Assembly: GCF_000497045.1 (NCBI RefSeq)
Contig: NW_015961970.1
Coordinates: 62,802-126,801, forward strand
Source: Kalmanozyma brasiliensis GHG001
Lineage: Eukaryota; Basidiomycota; Ustilaginomycetes; Ustilaginales
Direction: 5' to 3'
Length of the DNA: 64,000 bases
The translations under genes and the position numbers were made by a program. Shown here in pieces: positions 54,195 through 61,943 of this stretch (the first letter of the stretch is position 1; each line of letters begins with the position of its first letter). The notes beneath the pieces are model-generated. The model was not told the DNA's origin. It did not search any database and saw nothing but the letters and a program-made list of their open reading frames with translations.

Positions 54195-55529
54195 CTATGT
54201 GTTGCTGTTGCTGTTGTTCGTGCTGACCTGCCGCAAATGGTGCGACTCTGACCGCTTTAGCGAAGGCATGGGCGGTTGTGAGCCGGCACTTCCAGTTTCC
54301 TGGTCTGAGCCGTTGTCCGAGAGGCTCAAGCTGGCTTGGCGTCGCATCTCTTCTAATGGCCGGGAAGGTCTAAGCGGCGGAGACTTGTGCACGGAGCCGT
54401 AGGCGTCTCTGGAAGGAGGGCGGTCGTAGGGCTGGTCTGCTGCTGAGAAGGGGGATGATCTTCGGATGATGGGGGTCTTACCTATGCTCGAGCCTGATGC
54501 GTGTGGCTTGTGACCTCGCACTACATCGTCTGGGCGGTCCATGCTTGCTCGACCGAATGGCGAGCGGCCTCGATCTCCGAACGAGGATCTTGACTCGGAA
54601 GGGCGAGTCTCGCTCGAGGCTCGGTCCGAGCGGTTGATGAAGTCTTCGTCGTCGGTGTTGACTTTGGAGTATGCAGAGCTGTACGGATTGTGCCTGAGAA
54701 GGGAATCGATGAGCCAGAACTGTAGGACGTTCATGGCGAAGGGGAACAAGGCCATGGAGAAAAGGATTTGGACGTCCTTGTGGCTGCCAAAGAGACCGAG
54801 GATCCAGGAGCCGACATCGAAGAGGAAGGGGAAGAAGTAGAAGATGATGAGGACGGCCAACTTCATGAGGAAGAGGACGAAAAGGTAGGAGCCGAGCTGT
54901 TTGAGCCAGTAGTCGATCCTGGGTCGGTCTCTGCGGAATGACATCCGAGATGCGCCGGATCGGACGGATGAATTGGAGCTGCCAGGCTCGGAGACGATGC
55001 CAGGCAGCGGTGGCGTGTACTGCCCAGAGACGAAGCCTTCGAGTTCCAATCGTTCGGTGAGGTACCAAGTAAGCCACTTGAGGGTACTGTAGATGAAGAA
55101 GACTCCGATGGTGGTGTCGACGAGGATGTTGAGAAAGTAGAGCGAGCACGGATTCTCGTCTCCAATGCTGGCGACAAAGTCAGAGAGGATGACGTTGAGC
55201 ATGTGAACAAAGAGCTGGCCGAGGAGCTGCTTGGAAATGTCGAGCGCCCAGATCTTCCACTTGCGTTTCGGTGTTTCCCTTTGGCGCTTGTATACGAGTG
55301 AGCCGATGACGAGGACGCCCATGATGGCTTGCACGGCGAGCGCGAAGGGTCCCAAGAGCTTGCAGTCATCGTCTACTTCGACGTCGGGAGTGCCAATGAT
55401 GGGTGTGGTGGTAGGCGTTGCTGTTGGCGGCGCAAGGATCGCCGAGGAAACGAGTGTGGCTAGGACAGGAGTGGGCGGTATGATGTCGCGAGCTACGCCA
55501 ACCAGGCTAGCAAGCCCTAACGACCCCAT
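54195..55529 (-). CDS. STIMATE/TMEM110-family membrane protein (fungal vacuolar type)
   Basis: 444 residues from ATG 55529-55527 (MGSLGLASLV). In animals STIMATE helps ER-plasma membrane calcium contact sites; the yeast relative YPL162C is a vacuolar membrane protein. The family core reads CKLLGPFALAVQAIMGVLVIGSLVYKR (about 56-82), KRKWKIWALDISKQLLGQLFVHMLN (about 88-112) and ENPCSLYFLNILVDTTIGVFFIYSTL (about 125-150), with further helices at about 220-245 and 265-290. The cytosolic tail of about 140 residues is Ser-rich. An in-frame ATG at 55757 would add 76 residues without recognisable features; the shorter form was chosen. Confidence 0.85.
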   Translation of the reverse strand: MGSLGLASLVGVARDIIPPTPVLATLVSSAILAPPTATPTTTPIIGTPDVEVDDDCKLLGPFALAVQAIMGVLVIGSLVYKRQRETPKRKWKIWALDISKQLLGQLFVHMLNVILSDFVASIGDENPCSLYFLNILVDTTIGVFFIYSTLKWLTWYLTERLELEGFVSGQYTPPLPGIVSEPGSSNSSVRSGASRMSFRRDRPRIDYWLKQLGSYLFVLFLMKLAVLIIFYFFPFLFDVGSWILGLFGSHKDVQILFSMALFPFAMNVLQFWLIDSLLRHNPYSSAYSKVNTDDEDFINRSDRASSETRPSESRSSFGDRGRSPFGRASMDRPDDVVRGHKPHASGSSIGKTPIIRRSSPFSAADQPYDRPPSRDAYGSVHKSPPLRPSRPLEEMRRQASLSLSDNGSDQETGSAGSQPPMPSLKRSESHHLRQVSTNNSNSNT

Positions 55530-55983
55530 GGCTGCAGTGAAGGCCGGTCGTGCCTGCAGCGAAAGTGATCGCGACTGACTGCGATGGCTGGGTGAAGTAG
55601 CGACGAAGAGAGCACGACGGAGTTGGTGTGTCAAGAACAAGGAAGACCCTGTTAGCTGAGTACAAATCTTATTGTGATTTGCGTGTTCCACTGCCTTGGC
55701 CTGTGCTTGGCAAGAGTGTAAGGCGTCCGGCGAATTCCAGCACAATCTACCCCACATTCGTCACCAGCAAATCAGTCGGACAGGAGCACAGCACATGCTG
55801 CGAATGGAGCAATCTCACGAGCATCACAATGTCGAGAGGTCAGATAATGTAACGCACAAGAAGATCTCAGGGCGAAGCGTAGTGTTGCAAGTGAGGAATA
55901 GAGTACAATGACAGGACAACGATGATGAGCACGGAACAAGAAAAGCAATGCAATTGTGGGCACCCAGCCAGTATGCTGCTGCT
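55530..55983. other. Intergenic, STIMATE-like promoter and NUG1-like 3' end
   Basis: About 450 bp; no gene recognised. Both neighbours are on the minus strand, so this holds one promoter and one terminator. Confidence 0.45.
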
Positions 55984-57936
55984 CTAGAAGAAGGCACCGA
56001 AGTCGTACTTCTCTCCAGGCGCAGGACCTGTGGCAGCCGAAGCAGCCTTGGCAGCAGCACCGGCGAGCTTGGTAGCCTTGTTGCCGTTGCGTTTAGAAGC
56101 GGCTGGCTTGGCCTTGGAAGGGACCACCACTCGTGCCTTCTTTTGCAGTCTTCGGTCCTTGCGGGAGAGCGACTGAGCTGCTTCGTCGTCTTCCTCCTCC
56201 TCTTCATCCTGCCACGACTCGTCCGCATCGACAGCGAGGTCTCGCTTCTTGGAGCGGTTCTTCTTGAGGATCGACTTGAGCTGTGCGGGCTTCTTGGATG
56301 CAATCTCCTCCTCTTCCCCTTCTTCGTCATCATCATCTTCGAGGCTATCGGCGTCTTCTTCCATCAACGACTCTTCGATCTCGTCCTCGTCCTCCTCGCT
56401 GTCCTGCTCAGGTGGAGGTGGGAGCATCTCGACTTGGTCCAGCACCAGAGCTTCGCGGCCGAGCACCAGGGAGATGGGCCTGAGTCGCAGCTCGCGCGAC
56501 TGGAACTTCTTGCGCCATTCCTTCCTGGCCAGAACGAGGGGTACGCTCTTGGAGAGATGCTGCTTGACTTGGTCCGCCGTGGTTTGCGCCTCTGCTGTCA
56601 GCTTGGGGGCCTGAGTGTAGTAGCCAAGCATCTGGTGCGACCAGTCGCGTAGCAGCACGCGCGAAGCACCAATCTCGTCTGGGATGTTGCGCTTCTTCAT
56701 GCGGCCAGTGGCACGAGCCAGAGCGATGAGGAACTCTTGTGTGTCGGCGTGCACCTTTTGTCGCCTCGCGACTGCCTTGATGACCTCTTCGTCCAGGTCC
56801 TCGTCGGCAAGAGACGCCTTGTCGGGCTGGAAGGAGCCGAAAGCGGGGACGTTGTAGACGAGCATGAGATCCTCGGGATGCGACACTCGCGACATCAATG
56901 CCCAAGCCAGTGGCAGTGGCTCCTTGATCCTTTGCACGTGTCCCTGGTTGCGCATGAGCGTCTGCATCGACTTGAGCTCCATACGTGCCATGAAATTGTG
57001 CTCGTCGTCCTCCTCTTCGTCTTCTTCGTCGTCTTCCTCCTCTTCCTCGTCGGACTCTTCGGCCGCCTCGGAGCTCTTGAGCGGGGCAAGAGCCGGGGTG
57101 TCGAGCACGGCGGGCCAGTCGCTCGTCTCGTTGTCTTCATCCTCGACGTCTTCATCTTCGGGGACGCCAATGGCGTTGATGATAGCATCGGCGACGGTAC
57201 TTCGGCCTGAATGTGTCAAGCCAACGACGGCAACGTCACCCTTCTTGACGCCCTTGAGATCGAGCTGTTCTACGAGCGCTTCGGCACCGGTGTTTTCGGC
57301 AAGCTGATCCGAAGGAGAGGAGATGGGGAAGACTGGGATGCCGGTCGAGGTGGAAAGGTAGGCTGTCCATGCGGCAACAGTCTCGAGCGGGACCATGTCG
57401 GCGCGGCTGAGCGCAAAGGCGAGCTTCTTGTCCTTGCGACCGCTGATCTCAACCTCGAGCCACGGGCTTCGGAAGCTCTGGGGGTCACGGGCATCGAGGG
57501 CAAGAACGACGGTCTTGATCTCGGTCGAGTCGAGCAGCTCTGCAAGCGACCCACGGAAGAGAGGTGCTGCCATTGGAATATCCTCGAGCATCTCAGCATC
57601 TTCGGCGTCCTCGTCGTCCTCCTCCGCGGCTTCGGCATCAGAGCCGCTCGCCTCGTCGGCGTCTTGTGCAGCATTGCGTTCGGCGAGCTTGTCGGCTCGT
57701 TTTGCGAGCCTTTCTTCTTCGGCGAGTCTACGCTTGGTCTCGATCTCGTTGAGTAGCTGCTCCTTGTAGGGGAACGAGTTGGGAATGCCGAGATCCTTGC
57801 GAGCCTTGCTCTTCCATTGAGTGTTTCTTCGTTCGTCTCGGTTGGACTTGCGGCGATGCTCCTTGACCTTCTTCTTGATCTTTTCCCTTTGTGCGATCTT
57901 GACACGCTTGGAAGCGCGTTTCTTGACCTTGACCAT
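55984..57936 (-). CDS. GNL3/NUG1-type nucleolar GTPase with eroded G motifs
   Basis: 650 residues from ATG 57936-57934. Nug1/Grn1/nucleostemin proteins assist 60S subunit assembly and export. Residues 1-80 are the basic GN3L/Grn1 N-terminal domain (MVKVKKRASKRVKIAQREKI). A circularly permuted GTPase core follows: the G5-like DARDPQSFRSP and G4-like FALSRADMVP (NKxD reads SRAD), then G1-like GLTHSGRSTV (GxxxxGKS reads GLTHSGRST), then G3-like VLDTPALAP (DxPG reads DTPA). An acidic run of over 20 D/E residues is near 320. The fold is clear, but the loss of the G1 Lys, the G4 Asn-Lys and the G3 Gly suggests weak or lost GTP hydrolysis. It is divergent from RRN3. Confidence 0.88.
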   Translation of the reverse strand: MVKVKKRASKRVKIAQREKIKKKVKEHRRKSNRDERRNTQWKSKARKDLGIPNSFPYKEQLLNEIETKRRLAEEERLAKRADKLAERNAAQDADEASGSDAEAAEEDDEDAEDAEMLEDIPMAAPLFRGSLAELLDSTEIKTVVLALDARDPQSFRSPWLEVEISGRKDKKLAFALSRADMVPLETVAAWTAYLSTSTGIPVFPISSPSDQLAENTGAEALVEQLDLKGVKKGDVAVVGLTHSGRSTVADAIINAIGVPEDEDVEDEDNETSDWPAVLDTPALAPLKSSEAAEESDEEEEEDDEEDEEEDDEHNFMARMELKSMQTLMRNQGHVQRIKEPLPLAWALMSRVSHPEDLMLVYNVPAFGSFQPDKASLADEDLDEEVIKAVARRQKVHADTQEFLIALARATGRMKKRNIPDEIGASRVLLRDWSHQMLGYYTQAPKLTAEAQTTADQVKQHLSKSVPLVLARKEWRKKFQSRELRLRPISLVLGREALVLDQVEMLPPPPEQDSEEDEDEIEESLMEEDADSLEDDDDEEGEEEEIASKKPAQLKSILKKNRSKKRDLAVDADESWQDEEEEEDDEAAQSLSRKDRRLQKKARVVVPSKAKPAASKRNGNKATKLAGAAAKAASAATGPAPGEKYDFGAFF

Positions 57937-58067
57937 CTTTGTCCTGGTTTGCGTTTGTGGAGGGCGGAAGGAGATGGATGAGGAGAAGAGAGCTAAGGGC
58001 AGCGAAGAGCAACCGCAACTTTGTCTTTGGCCTCTCGTCAGGGTTCTCAGGAAGATTCTCGGCAACT

Positions 58068-58095
58068 CGACTTTTTCTTGGAAATTTTCGGGCTG
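58068..58095 (+). promoter_or_regulatory. Promoter motif copy A
   Basis: Starts CGACTTTTTCTTGG and continues AAATTTTCGGGCTG. Its first 13 bases equal those of copy B read on the other strand. Confidence 0.55.
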
Positions 58096-58218
58096 CAGCC
58101 AGGGTTCTGGTCTGTGGTCATGCTTAGTCACGGCTCACCACCACTGTGGGTTTTGGCAGGAAAATGCGGAGGTCAGCTCGGCGTGACTTTTTTTTCTGGC
58201 GTGCATGCTCGGCTGAGA

Positions 58219-58243
58219 GGGCTGAAATTTCAAGAAAAAGTCG
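58219..58243 (-). promoter_or_regulatory. Promoter motif copy B
   Basis: Read on the minus strand it is CGACTTTTTCTTG followed by AAATTTCAGCCC. It forms a widely spaced inverted pair with copy A. Confidence 0.55.
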
Positions 58244-58314
58244 AACGTCGACAAGCAGCAGCGGAGAGCGTTAGTCACAAGGAGCCTCCCAGTCGAGTAT
58301 CGCGACCTCCTTCT

Positions 58315-58333
58315 CGACTTTGAGATTTCAGCC
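58315..58333 (+). promoter_or_regulatory. Promoter motif copy C
   Basis: A shorter version, CGACTTTGAGATTTCAGCC: same 5' CGACTTT and same 3' ATTTCAGCC as copy B, with the middle shortened. Confidence 0.45.
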
Positions 58334-58608
58334 ACTTGACCAGGATCCCGACTACACCCATCAAAGCCCTGGACGACGACGGAGGACGACTTACACGGAC
58401 CGTCTTTGGCATCATACCCGATCAGCACCACCCACCACATTATGTTCGCGCTTCCGTAAGGTCCAGGCCAGCGTCTACGTGGCGTTCGACTCGACCCTTC
58501 ACCACAGGCATCGATTGCCATCACTTGGTGACGACTATCACATCTCCTCACGGCAGCCGCGTTCTTAGACGTACATCTCATTCGCAAGACTAAGGAGCAG
58601 CTGTGGTG

Positions 58609-61212
58609 ATGCCGTCCGTCGAGCCCGTCCGAGCTCGAAACATCGCGCCCCTTCCTTCCAAGACTCTATCGCAGCGACGCGCAACTAGAATAGCCATCGG
58701 CGCACCGTCTACGCCTTCCCATCTCGCCGACATGAAGCGGGCTTCCCATTCCAGCCCCTTCGCCATCGATGCCGACGTCGCTGTACCACCATCTCCCGCT
58801 AAGCGCAGGAACTCAGCATCCGACGAGTCAGACTTCTCGTCGCCTTCACCCACCACGCCCTTGAAGCCTCTCCGCTCCAGCCTCTCCAAGAAGGCTCCGC
58901 CACCTGGCAGTATGGCTGCCATCAACTCGATTCGCACCGGCGCCGCCAACTACCAGGGAATGTACCTCAGCTTCGTCATCAATGCACTCTCGGAGAAGGA
59001 GAAGGGCAACACCGGCCCCTACTACGAGCTGCTTGTCCAGTTCGCGGAACCATCCACAGGCAGGTCCGGCGCCTCAATATCATCTTTGCGGTCTTTGCTC
59101 GCAGCCCTTTCGCATGTCGTATCTGACCTAGACCGATCGCATGCCAAGCTCGTCGAAAGCATCTTTGCTCTACCCTGGACGTCTATGGACGACAGCTTTG
59201 CCCAGATGTGGATCAAGTTCGTCTGCAGCTTGGTCAGCGCAAGGAGCGAGTGGCTCTCTGTCATCCTCACAAAGGCCACCAAGGCGCTCTCCTACCGTCT
59301 CGAATGGCTGCCATATCAGTTTGCAGAAGAGAATGGCAAGCGTTCCGTCTCGACGCTCAAGCGCAGACAAGTGTACGAGCGAGTCCATCTCCTCATTCGC
59401 TCGCTTCTCAGCGTCGTCCCCACTCTGCCGGGTGTCCTCGGTCCGCTGCTGGTCCAGTTCTTGCCACACAAGATGGTCCACCGCTCCGACCAGCTCGTCT
59501 ACATGCGCAACATCCTCCACGTCAGCGAATACTGTGCCGAGCTCTCTGAGGCCATCCTCGGCGCTGTTGTCGACCGTGCCATTCAGCTCGATGTCGAGAT
59601 CCAAGTTGAGCTCGACGAGTTTGACGACGACGAGGCGGAAGAGCTCGGACTGGACTTCGAAGACCCTTTCGAGCAAGCGCTCGACGAAGCAGACGATGCA
59701 GACTCCTCCGACGACGACGACGAGAGCGACCAGGGAGACTTTGCCGACAACCTCTCGGACCTCTCCGACGAGAACTACGATCAGAACGTCGCAACCGAAG
59801 AGCAAAAGCGCACCCAAGAGGATTTACAAAGGTCGATGCGACGCATCCGCGAGTCGGTGGCCAAGCTCGACGCTATCATGATCGCGCTCTTCGAGCATCT
59901 CCGCAAGCTCGACGCACAGTACGTCGCCGGGGCCAATAGCCTGACCTACAACAGCCCCATGGACGCCGATACCAACAGGCGGAACTTGTTCCACACGCTA
60001 CTCTCTATCTTTGCCCGCAACATTCTTCCGACTTTCCGATCGCGGCATGTCCAGTTCCTGCTCTTCTGGTTCAACTCGCTGGATCCTGAGTTCTCGGACT
60101 ACTTCCTTGGCGTCTTGCTCGAAAAGAGTCTCTACAGCAGAAAAGCCGAGTATGGAGAGAAGGAGGAGCCAGCGGTGATTCGTTCCGCTGCAGCAGGCTA
60201 TGTAGCGAGCTTCGTCAGCAGAGCTTCGTACGTCGATGGGCCCACCACGCGGGTCGTCCTATTCAACATGTGCGCCTTCCTGGACGCACACATCGACGAG
60301 AGCAGCCGCACAGACACTGAAGCGGGCTCGGCAGCGCCAGGGACTGGTGCGCACTCGGTCTTCTACTCGGTCGTGCAGGCAGCGTTCTACATCTTCTGTT
60401 TCCGCTGGAGGGACCTCAAGATTACCAACGAGGAGCAGGACGGAGGCGCGGATGACCTCGACTACCAGGACGCCGACGAGATCGGTGGCGGCATGCACGA
60501 CAGTGTCGGTAGCTTGGGTCAGTTCGGCGCCGAAGCGTGGTGTGATGGCCTCACCTCGTTGCAACGAGCGGTCACATCTCGACTGAACCCGCTCAAGTAT
60601 TGCTCGGCCAACGTGGTGAAGCAGTTCGCTCGCATCGCGCAGCACACGGGTTTCCTCTACTGCTACTCGATCATCGAAGCCAACAACCGGTCGGTACGGG
60701 GCAATCGAAGCAACCCGGTTTCGCGCTCCACCTCGCTCAACCGCATCCAACTCGAGGCTTCGGGTTCGTCAACACCGATGAGTCAGGACGGAAGCGACCG
60801 CGGCACCCCCCGCCCGGAAGCGCAGAGCATGGATCAGGAGCAGCAAAAGTCGAAACCGTCGGCCGTGACAACCGCCTCGGTGCTCGAATCGTTCTTCCCC
60901 TTTGATCCGTACAAGCTCGAGTCGTCGGCGTCGTTCATCGAGCCTCTGTACCGCGAGTGGTCCGAGGTGGCTCCGGATGAGGACGGCGAGGACTCGTCCA
61001 GCGAGGAGGACGACGACGATGATGACGACGACGAGGCGGACGATGCGCGACGCAACGAGGCTGGCAATGGCGTCGCTATCCCTGGGTCCACTTCGCCTCG
61101 TCGCAAGGGTGGGGCTGACGACGATGACGACGAGGAAGAGGATGAAGATGGAAACAGCTCGTCGTTCGTCTCGCAAGTCGAGGCGATGAGTATCAGTCCG
61201 TACCTTTCCTAG
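58609..61212 (+). CDS. RRN3: RNA polymerase I transcription initiation factor RRN3
   Basis: 867 residues, no intron. Rrn3/TIF-IA binds RNA polymerase I and makes it able to start rRNA synthesis. The first 105 residues are Ser/Pro-rich. The HEAT-repeat fold follows: YYELLVQFAEP, VVSDLDRSHAKLVESIFALPW, QVYERVHLLIRSLLSVVPTLPGVLGPLLVQFLPHKM and LVYMRNILHVSEYC match the RRN3 family. The acidic segment at about 345-395 (DEADDADSSDDDDESDQ) sits where yeast Rrn3 has its acidic, phosphorylated loop. The family continues with LRKLDAQYVAGANS and VQFLLFWFNSLDPEFSDYFLGVLLEK, ending with a second acidic run. Start ATG 58609 was chosen; the two codons before it are GTG. Confidence 0.94.
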   Translation: MPSVEPVRARNIAPLPSKTLSQRRATRIAIGAPSTPSHLADMKRASHSSPFAIDADVAVPPSPAKRRNSASDESDFSSPSPTTPLKPLRSSLSKKAPPPGSMAAINSIRTGAANYQGMYLSFVINALSEKEKGNTGPYYELLVQFAEPSTGRSGASISSLRSLLAALSHVVSDLDRSHAKLVESIFALPWTSMDDSFAQMWIKFVCSLVSARSEWLSVILTKATKALSYRLEWLPYQFAEENGKRSVSTLKRRQVYERVHLLIRSLLSVVPTLPGVLGPLLVQFLPHKMVHRSDQLVYMRNILHVSEYCAELSEAILGAVVDRAIQLDVEIQVELDEFDDDEAEELGLDFEDPFEQALDEADDADSSDDDDESDQGDFADNLSDLSDENYDQNVATEEQKRTQEDLQRSMRRIRESVAKLDAIMIALFEHLRKLDAQYVAGANSLTYNSPMDADTNRRNLFHTLLSIFARNILPTFRSRHVQFLLFWFNSLDPEFSDYFLGVLLEKSLYSRKAEYGEKEEPAVIRSAAAGYVASFVSRASYVDGPTTRVVLFNMCAFLDAHIDESSRTDTEAGSAAPGTGAHSVFYSVVQAAFYIFCFRWRDLKITNEEQDGGADDLDYQDADEIGGGMHDSVGSLGQFGAEAWCDGLTSLQRAVTSRLNPLKYCSANVVKQFARIAQHTGFLYCYSIIEANNRSVRGNRSNPVSRSTSLNRIQLEASGSSTPMSQDGSDRGTPRPEAQSMDQEQQKSKPSAVTTASVLESFFPFDPYKLESSASFIEPLYREWSEVAPDEDGEDSSSEEDDDDDDDDEADDARRNEAGNGVAIPGSTSPRRKGGADDDDDEEEDEDGNSSSFVSQVEAMSISPYLS

Positions 61213-61423
61213 ATCTCTCAGCCGTCCTGCGCCGCTCTTGCTAGTCGTCCGCGGTCTCCTTTCTGTGTATCTGTCCTGTTCTCTCCCAGTTTCACCGCAT
61301 CAGCATGTCTTCTCGTCCGCTTTCTGTACCCATGCAAGCCTGTTGTAATCCTACCCGATCTCAGTCCTCGCTTTGTTTGTGTTTGATTGTGTAATTTGAG
61401 CTTTTGATTGCTGTTGACGGAGA

Positions 61424-61943
61424 CTATTTGAGGTTCTGGACGAACTCGATGACCTTTTTCTCGGGGAGCATGCCTACGAAGCCGTCGAGGACCTGTTGAC
61501 GCGCGCGAATCGAACCAAGCCGAGGTCAGTACAAGCGCGCTTCTCTTCGGCACATCCGCTTTGTTGTGTGGTCAACTCACCTTTCCATTCTTCATAGCGA
61601 TCACCGTGGGCATGGCGCTGACCTTGAATTGCTGTGCGATGTCCTGGTGTTGATCGACATCTATCGTCACGAGATCCACCTCTTTGCCGCCGACGACCTG
61701 TGGGTTGGAAGCGACCTTCTTGAGTGCGGGCGAGAGGAGCTTGCACGGCTGACACCAGGTGGCGAAGAAGTCGACCAGCACCGGCGTCTCTGCGTCCGCA
61801 GCGGAAGGGGAGAGCACGCGCGATTGAAAGGTGGATGCATCGACGTTTTCGTACACCTTTCGCGCCGAGGGCGTGGTGCTGAAGGCGCGAGAAGCCGGAC
61901 GCAGTGCGCGGAAAGACGAGGCTCGGAGCGCTCGAGAAAGCAT
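61424..61943 (-). CDS. Mitochondrial thioredoxin
   Basis: Exon 1 (61943-61581) and exon 2 (61492-61424) are joined across an 88-nt GTGAGT...CAACAG intron, giving 143 residues. Residues 1-28 (MLSRALRASSFRALRPASRAF) are Arg-rich with no acids, typical of a mitochondrial presequence; yeast Trx3 is the likely counterpart. The thioredoxin fold starts near 35. The active site is FFATWCQPCKLL, with Gln in place of the usual Gly of WCGPC, which is known in some thioredoxins. The conserved cis-Pro is in VSAMPTVIAMKNGK, and the C-terminal helix VIEFVQNLK comes from exon 2. It reduces protein disulfides in the matrix. Convergent with RRN3, about 210 bp apart. Confidence 0.92.

Larger units (their letters stand above)
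57937..58608. promoter_or_regulatory. Shared divergent promoter of NUG1-like and RRN3 genes
   Basis: 672 bp between start codons of two ribosome-biogenesis genes. It carries three copies of one motif (58068, 58219 and 58315, listed separately), two on + and one on -. No other gene is seen. Confidence 0.6.
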
